Source of the DNA: Pseudomonadota bacterium
GTDB lineage: Bacteria > Pseudomonadota > Gammaproteobacteria > Burkholderiales > Burkholderiaceae_C
Length of the DNA: 36,435 nucleotides
Reading direction: 5' to 3'
NCBI GenBank assembly: GCA_023390985.1
Contig: JAEWBU010000106.1
Coordinates: 1 to 36,435, forward strand
Below are positions 1 through 7,924 of the stretch, piece after piece. Position numbers and translations under genes: made by a program. Each line of letters opens with the position of its first letter. Position 1 is the stretch's first letter. Under the pieces are notes generated by a model. It had not been told where the DNA came from. It did no database searches and was given only the letters and a program-made list of their open reading frames with translations.

Positions 1-396
1 GAAGGCGTAGATGCTGTCGCTTCCCGACCGCAGATCCCGCAAGCCGTGGACCAGGGCGTGCATGGCGCCGCTGCCTTGCAGGTAGACATCGCCAGGCACG
101 ACCTGCGCCTGCATTCCGCCGGCGAGCCACTGCGCATGGGAGCCAAGCAGGACGCGCTGCGCCTCTGCGTCATCAAGGCGGTGGTCCGCATCGCCGAACG
201 AGGACAGGCAGAACTGGCCGGCCTGGAAATCGCCCCAGCCCGCCACGACCGCGCGATGCGGGATCAGCGCCTGCAGCGGGCCTTCGACCCACTGCACGAG
301 GTCGGCGTGGTGGCGGATGCGCCCAGCCTGCTGCACGAGGCGCACGATCGGCTGGGCCTGGTCTGCAAGGTCGGTGTCGGCTTCGAGGATTCGCAT
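1..396 (-). CDS. EpsA-like LuxR-family regulator, N-terminal part (cut by window edge)
   Basis: The frame is open from an ATG at 396 to the left window edge (132 codons), with an in-frame stop at 406-408 just upstream, so the start lies at or near 396. The product begins MRILEADTDLADQ and contains WVEGPLQALIPHRAVVAGWGD. This corresponds to IRSGGALRKWLAGEMRSIIPH in the complete LuxR-type regulator encoded divergently from 651. Both match the N-terminal sensor-like domain of XrtB/PEP-CTERM-associated EpsA regulators. The C-terminal helix-turn-helix expected of that family would lie outside the window. I infer a DNA-binding regulator of the EPS locus. No convincing Shine-Dalgarno precedes the ATG. 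Confidence 0.72.
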   Translation of the reverse strand, partial: MRILEADTDLADQAQPIVRLVQQAGRIRHHADLVQWVEGPLQALIPHRAVVAGWGDFQAGQFCLSSFGDADHRLDDAEAQRVLLGSHAQWLAGGMQAQVVPGDVYLQGSGAMHALVHGLRDLRSGSDSIYAF

Positions 397-530
397 GGGC
401 CGAGGTCAGTTGGCGAGGTGGCAATGCGCGGCAAGCGAAGAGACGTGTTGCCAATGGGGATTCGGGGCTGCGGATGTTGGACCAGCGGCACGGCAGCATC
501 CATAGTTCATTTGCATGAGGGTCGAATTGC

Positions 531-560
531 GTTTTGCGAAGTGGGACGCGTCACGCAAAC
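531..560. promoter_or_regulatory. Imperfect dyad between divergent regulators
   Basis: GTTTTGCG (531-538) and CGCAAAC (554-560) form an inverted repeat with a 15-nt spacer, in the 254-bp region between the divergent regulators starting at 396 and 651. It could be an operator for either LuxR-type protein. Only the symmetry is seen; the function is inferred. Confidence 0.3.
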
Positions 561-650
561 GGATGATTGCCCGGGGCTGTGCCGAGCCAACACACTCGGC
601 CGCATAGAAGCCTGTTGTTCACGCGCCCGGAGCGCGATCGGAGTCCACAG

Positions 651-1454
651 ATGCCGAAAGCTGTTGCCGCTACTTCGCCGAGGTCGGCCCTGGACCCCGT
701 CACGCTGCTGTCGGTTGCCGCCCGCAGCACCGGGATCCGCAGCGGGGGAGCTTTGCGCAAGTGGCTCGCCGGCGAGATGCGCTCCATCATCCCTCACGAC
801 ATGCTGCTGGTCGCCCGGCGCGACGCGAGCAACGGCAGCCTCACCTGTGAGGTGGTGACGCCGTCTCAGGCAGCGCCCGGCCTGGAGATGAACGCCTCGT
901 TGCCCCAGTCGGTGGAGAAGGTCTTCGACCGCTGGCTGCAGACCGGCGGCGTGCCCATCACGATGCCGGCGGATGGCTTGCACGAGGCGGGCGAGCCGCT
1001 CGGCTGCGAGGCCATCCTGGCGCATGGCGTCGCCGACGAGCGGTCCAACGCTCATTACCTGTACATGTTCCTCGGCCAGACGGAACTGGACCGGCCCGGC
1101 ACCCGCGAAGCCAGCGCGGTCCTGCTGCCTTTCATCGACTGTGGGTTTCGCAAGCTGCTGGGACGCAGCGACGCCGAGGCGGCAGGCCAGGGCTCGCCGT
1201 CAGCGGCCACTGCGCCCCGCGCCGGTTCCTCGAGCAGCGGCACCCTGAGCCAACGCGAGGTCGAGATCATGCGGTGGGTCTGCGCGGGCAAGAAGAACCA
1301 TGAGATCGGCGAGCTTCTGGGTCTGAGCAAGGCGACCGTGAAGAATCACATGCGTCGCATCTTCCAGAAGATGGAGGTGATGAACCGCGCGCAGGCCGTG
1401 GAGACGTACCAGCGCCAGATGGCATCCGCCACGCGCCGCCACCAGGCGCCTTGA
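651..1454 (+). CDS. epsA: EpsA-type LuxR-family transcriptional regulator
   Basis: 267-residue regulator. The ATG at 651 is chosen because GGAG at 640-643 sits 7 nt upstream; the frame is open to 567 but the extra residues look non-coding. Residues about 15-175 form the EpsA-like sensory domain (WLAGEMRSIIPHDMLLVAR). Residues about 199-255 are a LuxR/GerE helix-turn-helix, starting LSQREVEIMRWVCAGKKNHE and including the recognition-helix region LSKATVKNHMRRIFQKM. Proteins of this build are found beside exosortase-linked EPS clusters and are thought to control EPS genes. It is divergent from a second, homologous regulator (1-396) and convergent with the GT2 gene at 1495-2454. The signal it senses cannot be told from sequence. 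Confidence 0.85.
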   Translation: MPKAVAATSPRSALDPVTLLSVAARSTGIRSGGALRKWLAGEMRSIIPHDMLLVARRDASNGSLTCEVVTPSQAAPGLEMNASLPQSVEKVFDRWLQTGGVPITMPADGLHEAGEPLGCEAILAHGVADERSNAHYLYMFLGQTELDRPGTREASAVLLPFIDCGFRKLLGRSDAEAAGQGSPSAATAPRAGSSSSGTLSQREVEIMRWVCAGKKNHEIGELLGLSKATVKNHMRRIFQKMEVMNRAQAVETYQRQMASATRRHQAP

Positions 1455-1494
1455 GCGACAGCGCGACGGCGGGCCTTCGCGGCCGCCGGCCGCG

Positions 1495-2454
1495 TCACTT
1501 GTACTCGATCAACTGCCTGTTCCGCCGGCGAAACCGGTCCGCGTAGAACTGCAAGGCGCCTATCGCCTCGGGGAGGCGGCCAAGAACCAGAAACGTCGCG
1601 TGCTGGACGTCCTTCCGGTCGCGGAGGGCGAGGCGCAGGACCTGGGCCGGGTAGACGAAAGCCAGCAACAGCGCCCACGGATGGAACAGGCTGGCCACGG
1701 CGATCCCGACCGGCAGCGCCGCGCCATACGCCAGTGCCCGCGATGTTTCGCGCACCCAGTGGCGCTCCGGCGGCGCCCCATGGAGCCATGCGCCTTGCGC
1801 GAACGCATAGCCGCCGCGGCGGGTGCGGCGCCACCATTGCGAGAAGCGCGACATGTTGGCGTCGTGCGTGATCATCGCGTTGGCGAGGCGCCGCACTTTC
1901 CAGCCTGATGCCCGCAGGCGGACGCAGAGCTCCGGCTCTTCCCCGGCGATCAGTTCGGCGCGGTACCCACCGGCCGCGCGAATCGCCTCGGCGCGGAACA
2001 TCGCGTTCCCGCCGCACGACTTGGTATCGCCGGGCTCGCCGGACAGCTCCAGGTCGCACAGGCGGTTGTAGATCGATGCCTCAGGATGACGTTCGCGCTG
2101 CGTTCCGAAGACCGCTGCATGCTGCGGATGCGTCGACAGGAACGAGCGGCCGGCGCCTAGCCAGCCCGGCGCCACTTCGCAGTCGCCGTCCACGAACTGC
2201 ACGTACGCCACGCCAGGGCTGACTTCGAAAAGCTGCTTCAGCCCCGCGTTGCGCGCGCGGGCGGCCGTGAACGGGACGTCCCGTGCGAGTTCGATGCAGA
2301 TCGCTCCCAGGTCCGCTGCCAGTTGCACCGAGCCGTCTGTCGATCCCGAGTCGACGTAGACGATCCTGCAGCCCGGCGCGTGCAGGGAGGTGAGGCAGCG
2401 GCGCAGGCGCTCGCCTTCGTTGCGCCCGATCACGACGATTCCGAGGTCCCGCAT
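1495..2454 (-). CDS. Family 2 glycosyltransferase, membrane-associated
   Basis: 319 residues. The GT-A fold is indicated by LGIVVIGRNEG at the N-terminus, VDSGSTDGS (34-42), the metal/NDP-sugar DxD-type motif VDGDCEV (88-94) and GEEPELCVRLR (171-181), where the catalytic base is expected. One or two hydrophobic segments at about 238-276 suggest attachment to the inner membrane. It would add a sugar from an NDP donor to a lipid-linked EPS intermediate on the cytoplasmic face; donor and acceptor are unknown. It lies 6 nt downstream of the GT2 gene at 2461-3480, so the two and the regulator at 3473-4552 probably share a transcript. Confidence 0.87.
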   Translation of the reverse strand: MRDLGIVVIGRNEGERLRRCLTSLHAPGCRIVYVDSGSTDGSVQLAADLGAICIELARDVPFTAARARNAGLKQLFEVSPGVAYVQFVDGDCEVAPGWLGAGRSFLSTHPQHAAVFGTQRERHPEASIYNRLCDLELSGEPGDTKSCGGNAMFRAEAIRAAGGYRAELIAGEEPELCVRLRASGWKVRRLANAMITHDANMSRFSQWWRRTRRGGYAFAQGAWLHGAPPERHWVRETSRALAYGAALPVGIAVASLFHPWALLLAFVYPAQVLRLALRDRKDVQHATFLVLGRLPEAIGALQFYADRFRRRNRQLIEYK

Positions 2455-2460
2455 GACGCG

Positions 2461-3480
2461 TCAACGGGTGGGCGCCGACCCCATGCGCGTGGCCAGGAAC
2501 ACTCGTGTCGTCAGGGCGGCCTCCTTGAGGTTGTGCTTCAGGACCGTCCAGGGGCGTCGGCGCCCGATGTCCTTGGCAGCCTGCAGTGCCGTGGCCAGCC
2601 AGACCAACACCATGTGGAGGGCAACCCCGGGCCAGCCATGGTGCTTGCGGAAGTAGAGCAGTTCGCTTTCGACCTGCAGGACGGAGACCTGCCGGCTGCG
2701 TTCGTCGTAGGTTTCCGTGGTCTGTGCGCTCGCGCCGCCGATATGAACGACCCGCGCCTCCGGGACGAAATGGACCTCCCAGCCGGCCTGCTTGGATCGG
2801 CGGCAGTGATCCATCTCCTCGCAGTAGAGAAAGAAGCGCTCGTCGAAGAGCCCGACCTGCTCTATGAGGGAGCGGCGGACCAGGTAGAAACAGCCCGGCA
2901 CCCAGTCGCACGACCGGACGCTGTCATGCGGCCAGTTGAAATCGTCCATCATGCGGGCGGACGGGAACCACGATTGCCATCCCATCCGGTGAACGAAGAC
3001 CCCCCAGCTGGTGGGAAAGAACCGGCAGCACGGCTGCAGCGCCCCGTCGGCACCTTCCAATCGCCCGCCGACGATCCCGCACGTGGGATGGCTGTGCAGG
3101 TGCGCCACCGCGATTTCCAGTGCGTGAGGCTCGGTGAAGGCATCTGTGTTGAGCAGCAGGACGAACTCGGCCTGCAGGTGTGGCAGCAGCTGGTTGTTGG
3201 CGCGGCCGAAGCCGACGTTTCGATCGTTGAAGATCGCAAGGTCCAGATCTTCGCAAGCTGGGAGTCGGTCGCGCGAGCCGTCGGTGGACGCATTGTCGAC
3301 GAGCAGGACCCGGTAACGCAGGGGGCCGGCGGCCATGGCCAACGCGGCGAGCGCCTTCGGGACCAGGTCGGCCGTGTTGTAGTTCACCATCAGGACGTCC
3401 ACGTCCGGTGGGGCGCGACCGGTGCGCGCGTCGTCCTGCTGGCCGGAGATGCTCACCACGATCGAGCGACGGTCAGACAC
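2461..3480 (-). CDS. Family 2 glycosyltransferase (rhamnosyltransferase-like)
   Basis: 339 residues. GT-A motifs are DVDVLMVNYNT (26-36), VDNASTDGS (61-69), LLLNTDAF (108-115, DxD-type) and FDERFFLYCEEMDHCRR (212-228). This arrangement is typical of WbbL/RfbF-like GT2 enzymes that transfer deoxyhexoses such as rhamnose. No strong membrane segment, so probably peripheral. The start overlaps the stop of the upstream LuxR-type gene by 8 nt, implying translational coupling of a regulator to an EPS enzyme. The specific sugar is inference only. Confidence 0.87.
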   Translation of the reverse strand: MSDRRSIVVSISGQQDDARTGRAPPDVDVLMVNYNTADLVPKALAALAMAAGPLRYRVLLVDNASTDGSRDRLPACEDLDLAIFNDRNVGFGRANNQLLPHLQAEFVLLLNTDAFTEPHALEIAVAHLHSHPTCGIVGGRLEGADGALQPCCRFFPTSWGVFVHRMGWQSWFPSARMMDDFNWPHDSVRSCDWVPGCFYLVRRSLIEQVGLFDERFFLYCEEMDHCRRSKQAGWEVHFVPEARVVHIGGASAQTTETYDERSRQVSVLQVESELLYFRKHHGWPGVALHMVLVWLATALQAAKDIGRRRPWTVLKHNLKEAALTTRVFLATRMGSAPTR

Positions 3481-4552
3481 GGTCCGCCTCGTTGAAGACG
3501 GAGTTCGGGTCGAAGGAGCTCGCGTGGAACGATGCGATCAGTTCCTTCTGGCTGTGGTGGCCGGTCTTGGTGAGGATGGACATGATTTGCGAGCGGACGG
3601 TGTTCACCGAAGCATTGCGCGACCTGGCGATCACCTTGCCGGTCAACCCTTGCAGCAGGCCGCTGAGCACGTTCTGCTCGGCGCGTGTCAGCTTGCTGAC
3701 GGTCGCCATGCGTTCAGGATCGGCATACGGCACAGGCGCGTGTTCCTCGAAGACCGCCAGCACGAAGTTCTTCGGGTCGAAACTTCGAGCTGAAGGGATG
3801 CAGGGGAAGGGCTGCAGGTGGACTTTCCATTGCCTGCCCGAGCCGGAATCCGCCAGCAACCTGCGGCCGATGGCCGTTTCCGCAGTTTCCCGCAGGGCCG
3901 ACTGCCATGAGTCCTGGAGGTACTCGTCCCGGAAGGCGAGCCGGCCCGAAACGACCTTGGCCGCCAGGCTCGATTTCAGCGCGGCGAACGCGCCGTTGGT
4001 CTCGATGCACCGGCCGTCGCCGTCCGTCAGCAGGGTCGGCAGTGGCAGGTCGCGCACCAGTTGGGTCGTCGCCTTCACCGTCGGCATGTCGTCATCGAGC
4101 CTGCGCCAGAGCACGATGGCACGGCGCAGGTGCGGCAGCAGCTGCTGCAGCTTGTCTTGGACCGCGCACTGCGCGTCACCATCCTTGCTCTCCAGGGGGA
4201 CGATCAGTGCCGTGATGTCCGTGTCGGGCACCGCGGGGACGACCGCGGCCAGCGCACTTGGCCAGGGAAGGCCACCGTGGCCGACCCAGCGCCTGGCGTC
4301 GACCACTTGGCCCTGCGGCGTGTTCGCCAGCAGGTGCCCGATGTCCCTGCTGCTCCAGAGGGCCGCCAGGCGATCGGTCCCGGCCCGTTCCGTCGCCAGG
4401 ATGCGCATGCGGTCCTGCTGGTAAGTGAGCAAGTGGACGTGCGGAGTCCCCAGGAACCTCCCGATGGCGGCTAGTGCCGAGCCGACGGATTCCGGTTGTT
4501 CCGGGACGTCGTAGATCGCGTGCACCGCATCGTGAAAAGCTGGATTGACCAT
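3473..4552 (-). CDS. LuxR-family regulator with PAS-like sensor region
   Basis: 359 residues. The C-terminus (about 287-341) is a LuxR/GerE helix-turn-helix, LTRAEQNVLSGLLQGLTGKV followed by NASVNTVRSQIMSILTKTG. A stretch around 168-193 (LPLPTLLTDGDGRCIETNGA) looks like the start of a PAS fold, so ligand or redox sensing is possible. It is not the EpsA type: the N-terminal half does not match the regulators at 1-396 and 651-1454. It is the first gene of a minus-strand group with the two GT2 genes and overlaps the next by 8 nt. A strong dyad at 4568-4606, 16 nt upstream of its ATG, may be an autoregulatory site. Confidence 0.83.
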   Translation of the reverse strand: MVNPAFHDAVHAIYDVPEQPESVGSALAAIGRFLGTPHVHLLTYQQDRMRILATERAGTDRLAALWSSRDIGHLLANTPQGQVVDARRWVGHGGLPWPSALAAVVPAVPDTDITALIVPLESKDGDAQCAVQDKLQQLLPHLRRAIVLWRRLDDDMPTVKATTQLVRDLPLPTLLTDGDGRCIETNGAFAALKSSLAAKVVSGRLAFRDEYLQDSWQSALRETAETAIGRRLLADSGSGRQWKVHLQPFPCIPSARSFDPKNFVLAVFEEHAPVPYADPERMATVSKLTRAEQNVLSGLLQGLTGKVIARSRNASVNTVRSQIMSILTKTGHHSQKELIASFHASSFDPNSVFNEADRV

Positions 4553-4567
4553 TGCAGTTCCAAAGTC

Positions 4568-4606
4568 ACGTTTGGTTGCATATTAGGGGAGGGTGCAAAC
4601 CAACGT
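4568..4606. promoter_or_regulatory. Dyad operator-like site upstream of LuxR gene
   Basis: Arms ACGTTTGGTTGCA (4568-4580) and TGCAAACCAACGT (4594-4606) are inverted repeats matching at 11 of 13 positions around a 13-nt spacer. The site lies directly upstream of the LuxR-type gene starting at 4552 and downstream of the WecG-like gene. The symmetry suits a dimeric regulator; a stem-loop terminator for the WecG transcript is the alternative, but no T-run follows. Confidence 0.42.
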
Positions 4607-4646
4607 CCAGCCGTGGTAAGGCGCTGATGGGGAAAAACGGACGGAA

Positions 4647-5426
4647 TCAGGGCTGGCCCTGTTGTTTTCTTGCCTTGCAGGCCATCCAGAATAGGCGTAC
4701 CGCGAACGGGATCCCGTGGACCAGGTACCGCTTGGCGAGCCGCTTGGGATCCTGGAGCATGCGATGAACCCATTCCATGCCGGTCCGCTGCATCCAGGAC
4801 GGGGCCCGCGCAATGACCCCGCCGCTGAAGCTCAGGCTGATGCCGATCCCCAGCCACCACGCATCCGGGGCAGCCGGCCGCAGCGCCTGGATCAGTTTTT
4901 CCTGCTTCGGAAAGCCCAAGGCGACGTAGACGATGTCGGGACTGGATTCGGCCACCAGCTTCGCCATCGCGTCCCACTGCTGCGGCATGTGCTCGAATCC
5001 GACCGGGGGGCAGTAGGTTCCGACGATCTTCAGCCCCGGGTGGCGCGACTCCAGCATCCTCTTGGCCTGGTCCGCGACGCCTTCATCGCCTCCGAGCAGG
5101 AACAGCTTGAGGCCGTAGACCGCCGCCTGGGCGCTGATTGCCTCCACCAGGTTGGACCCTGCGACCCGTTCCGGCAGCGGGGTGCCCTGGGCCCGGGCCG
5201 CCCACACGATCGGCATCCCGTCCGCCACGAGAAGATCGGCCTGCCGCACCAGGGCGCCGATGGGCTCCGACGTCACGCATTGGCGGACGATGTCGACGTT
5301 CGGCGTGACCAGCCAGCCGCCGTGACCGGCCAGCGCCGACACGACGATGTGTTCGACCGCCTGGGACTGCGTGATGGCCGCAAAGGGAAGGCCCGCGACA
5401 TGGACGAGGGGCCAGGCCGGCGTCAT
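4647..5426 (-). CDS. WecG/TagA/CpsF family glycosyltransferase
   Basis: 259 residues; GT26 family, which transfers N-acetylhexosamine-type or related sugars onto a lipid-linked sugar during polysaccharide assembly. Family motifs are TPNVDIV (41-47), VADGMPIVWA (67-76), RVAGSNLV (87-94), YVALGFPKQE (167-176) and RAPSWMQRTGMEWVHRM (207-223). The open frame extends much further upstream, but the start is set at 5426: this ATG overlaps the stop of the upstream cNMP-binding gene in an ATGA, and family homology begins there. The C-terminal amphipathic end suggests membrane association. Acceptor and donor are not identifiable. Confidence 0.9.
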   Translation of the reverse strand: MTPAWPLVHVAGLPFAAITQSQAVEHIVVSALAGHGGWLVTPNVDIVRQCVTSEPIGALVRQADLLVADGMPIVWAARAQGTPLPERVAGSNLVEAISAQAAVYGLKLFLLGGDEGVADQAKRMLESRHPGLKIVGTYCPPVGFEHMPQQWDAMAKLVAESSPDIVYVALGFPKQEKLIQALRPAAPDAWWLGIGISLSFSGGVIARAPSWMQRTGMEWVHRMLQDPKRLAKRYLVHGIPFAVRLFWMACKARKQQGQP

Positions 5427-5896
5427 GTGATCGACAGCCGCCCGGTGACGCTCAGCATCCGGGTCGCCAGGACGGCGCCCAGGAAGCGGCACAACTGCAG
5501 GGCGGCCAATGGCGAACCGCGAACGAGATCGTCGAAGGCCGGAGCCGAAAGTTCCCACACCTTGGCAGGCTCGAGCGTCTCGACGGAGGCCGAACGCACG
5601 ATGTGGGCGAAGAACGTGCCTTCCCCGACCACGGAACCGGCGCCGAGGACGGCCAGCTGCAGCCGGCCCCGGTCCTGCTCGCGATAGACGCGCGCCGAAC
5701 CGCTCTCGATCAGGAACAGGGAGCGGCCGGCGTCTCCCTGGCGGACCAGGCACTTGTGGGGAGCAACGTCGCGCGGCAGGAGCACGTGCGACAACGCCTT
5801 CCATGCCGACTGGTCCAGCAACTGCTTCACGTCAACGCCTTTGGTCTTCCGGACTGCTGCGACGAGAAGGCTGAGGTCGGGCGGGGAGGCCTTCAT
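5423..5896 (-). CDS. Cyclic nucleotide-binding domain protein without HTH
   Basis: 157 residues from ATG 5896. A TTG at 5944 would add 16 residues but MKASPPDLSLLVAAVRKTKG reads like a natural N-terminus. A Crp-type cNMP-binding beta-barrel spans about 28-128: VRQGDAGRSLFLIESGS (51-67) and a phosphate-binding cassette with GEG (91-93) and RSAS (101-104). The conserved Gly-Glu and Arg are kept, so nucleotide binding is plausible. There is no DNA-binding domain after it, so it is not a Crp-like transcription factor. It may sense cAMP or c-di-GMP and modulate the glycosyltransferase it overlaps by 4 nt. That partnership is inferred from coupling. Confidence 0.83.
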   Translation of the reverse strand: MKASPPDLSLLVAAVRKTKGVDVKQLLDQSAWKALSHVLLPRDVAPHKCLVRQGDAGRSLFLIESGSARVYREQDRGRLQLAVLGAGSVVGEGTFFAHIVRSASVETLEPAKVWELSAPAFDDLVRGSPLAALQLCRFLGAVLATRMLSVTGRLSIT

Positions 5897-6264
5897 GTCT
5901 CGGATGGAAATGGCTACGCGAGTGGTTCGGAATTGGGCCAACAAGCTTCACTCTACCAACCGGGCGCAACGCGAGAAATGGGCCTAAAGGGCCCAAAAAG
6001 GATCTCCAGGCGACGGCGATTGGACGCATGGCCATGTATTTCGATCGACGTCATGCAATTGCACGATGGATCGCCTTGGCATCGCCGCCGAACATCGCGG
6101 CTCCGAGTTCTGAAGCTTGTCCATGGGCGTTCGCACGGCGTTTTTGCTGCGCGAAGTGGCGCCCGAATCGTGCTGCCGTCCGATATGTCGAAGAACATCC
6201 ACGCCGCGTTCCAAGGCCCGGTCCATCGCAGCCTGCACTGGACACGCCTGAACGGACACCATTG
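5897..6264. promoter_or_regulatory. Divergent intergenic region before xrtD
   Basis: 368 bp with no credible gene, between the cNMP-binding gene (minus) and xrtD (plus); both promoters should be here. It holds a short hairpin GGGCC-TAAAG-GGCCC (5980-5994) and a perfect palindrome TGCAATTGCA (6054-6063). I cannot place clear -35/-10 boxes. Confidence 0.35.
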
Positions 6265-7872
6265 ATGACGCAGGATATTTCGCGATTGGAACTACCTGCG
6301 GCGGAGGCCGTCCGGGCCAGGCTGGTCGATCGGCTCAAGTTGCCGCGGCGCGACGCCGCGTTCCTGCTGATCGGACTGCTTGCCGTCACTGTCGCATGCT
6401 GGGGCGGCCTCTCTGAACTCGTGGGCCGCTGGCATCGGCAGGAAGAGTACAGCCACGGGTTCATCATTCCTTTCATCTCGCTGTGGCTGCTCTGGAGCCG
6501 GCGCACTGCACTGCGGCAAAGCAAGGGGGATCCGTCACCCTGGGGTCCAGGCGCTCTCGTATTGAGCACCTGCATGGTCATCGTGGGTGAGTTCACCGCG
6601 ATCTTTCTCCTGATCCAGCTTGGATTCCTGCTGGCACTGGCCGGCCTGGTCCTGACTTACGGCGGTACTTCCCTGCTTCGGGTTGCCGGAATGCCGATCG
6701 CATTGCTGCTGTTCTGCATTCCGCTCCCGTATTTCGTCGATTCGCAGCTCTCGTGGCGCCTGCAGCTTTTCTCGTCCACGCTCGGCGTCGAGTTCCTGCG
6801 CCTGCTTGGCTACTCGGTGTATCGCGAGGGCAACGTGATCGACCTGGGGGCCTACATGCTCCAAGTCGTGGACGCATGCAGCGGACTGCGGTACCTCTAT
6901 CCGCTCCTCAGCGTCGGCTTCCTGATGGCCTACATGTACCCGGCCGCGTTGCGCTGGCGCGTCCTGCTCGTGCTATCGACGATTCCAGTGACCATCATTA
7001 CCAACAGCGCACGCATCGCAGTGGTTGGCGTGCTGGTGGGCCGCTGGGGGAGCGGCATGGCGGACGGCTTTCTGCACGCCTTCCAGGGCTGGGCGATCTT
7101 CATCGTGTGCCAGATCATCTTGGTCGCCGAAATCGCCCTGATCGAGCGCTTCACGAAGCGGCGGTCAGTGCTCGATGTCCAGCAACTTCCCGTGCGGCAA
7201 CCGGTGGCCCCGAGCACTTCCGGTTGGCGATTGAAACCGGCGGCGGCAACGCTCGGCATGGTAGCCATGCTTTGCGGTCTGGCGGGGGCGCAGGCCGTCA
7301 CCGGACGCGCCGAGTTCATGCCCAGCCGCGAAAGTCTCCGCGGTTTTCCCATGGCGCTCGACGACTGGAAGGGGACGGAGGGAGTGCTGGACCTCGGCAT
7401 CGAGCAGTCCCTCGGGATGCAGGACTACGTGCTGGCGGACTATGCGGGGACGGGCGGCGAGCAGGTGAACTTCTACGTGGCGTATTACGCCAGCCAGCGC
7501 AAAGGGGTGTCCCCGCATTCACCGCAAGTCTGTATTCCGGGCGGTGGCTGGGTGATCATGGACGTGCGCGAGACCAAGGTGCCTCTGGCCGGCGGCCGTG
7601 AGTTGCCCGCGGTCCGCGCGCTGATCGACAAGCAGGGGCAGCGGGCCCTCGTCTATTACTGGTTCGACCAGCGCGGCCGCCTGATCGCGAACGAGTACCT
7701 GATGAAGTGGTACATCCTGGTCGATTCGATCCAGCGGAATCGAACGGACGGCGCCCTGGTGCGCGCGGTCACCGCGATTCCGCCGAACGAATCACCAGAA
7801 CAGGGCGACGAACGGCTGCGCCGCTTCGTCGCATCGGCGCAGCCGAAGCTGGCCGGCTTCGTGCCGCAGTGA
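6265..7872 (+). CDS. xrtD: Exosortase XrtD (VPLPA-CTERM type) fused to EpsI
   Basis: 535 residues; ATG 6265 is chosen because homology begins near there, although the frame is open to 6028. Residues about 30-300 are a multi-spanning exosortase domain with EYSHGF (61-66) and the conserved catalytic residues Cys205 (VVDACSGLRYL), Arg250 (IITNSARIAVVG) and His271 (DGFLHAFQGW). After a linker and another membrane segment (about 325-345), residues 350-530 form an EpsI (DUF3485) domain with SPHSPQVCIPGGGW (416-429). This fusion is characteristic of XrtD, which recognises VPLPA-CTERM tails and is thought to cleave them at the inner membrane. The VPLPA-CTERM protein at 31025-31720 fits as substrate. 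The EpsI part is linked to EPS production; its chemistry is unclear. Confidence 0.9.
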   Translation: MTQDISRLELPAAEAVRARLVDRLKLPRRDAAFLLIGLLAVTVACWGGLSELVGRWHRQEEYSHGFIIPFISLWLLWSRRTALRQSKGDPSPWGPGALVLSTCMVIVGEFTAIFLLIQLGFLLALAGLVLTYGGTSLLRVAGMPIALLLFCIPLPYFVDSQLSWRLQLFSSTLGVEFLRLLGYSVYREGNVIDLGAYMLQVVDACSGLRYLYPLLSVGFLMAYMYPAALRWRVLLVLSTIPVTIITNSARIAVVGVLVGRWGSGMADGFLHAFQGWAIFIVCQIILVAEIALIERFTKRRSVLDVQQLPVRQPVAPSTSGWRLKPAAATLGMVAMLCGLAGAQAVTGRAEFMPSRESLRGFPMALDDWKGTEGVLDLGIEQSLGMQDYVLADYAGTGGEQVNFYVAYYASQRKGVSPHSPQVCIPGGGWVIMDVRETKVPLAGGRELPAVRALIDKQGQRALVYYWFDQRGRLIANEYLMKWYILVDSIQRNRTDGALVRAVTAIPPNESPEQGDERLRRFVASAQPKLAGFVPQ

Positions 7873-7924
7873 GGCCTCCTGCCGCGCTTCTACGATTCTT
7901 TCGAATACTTCTTGGGTCGTTGCC

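Noticed and set aside
46..858. Plus-strand frame of 270 codons at the left edge
   Set aside because: Overlaps the EpsA-like frame on the other strand and the real regulator start at 651; not protein-like.
2323..3495. Plus-strand frame of 390 codons
   Set aside because: Shadow of the two GT2 genes on the opposite strand.
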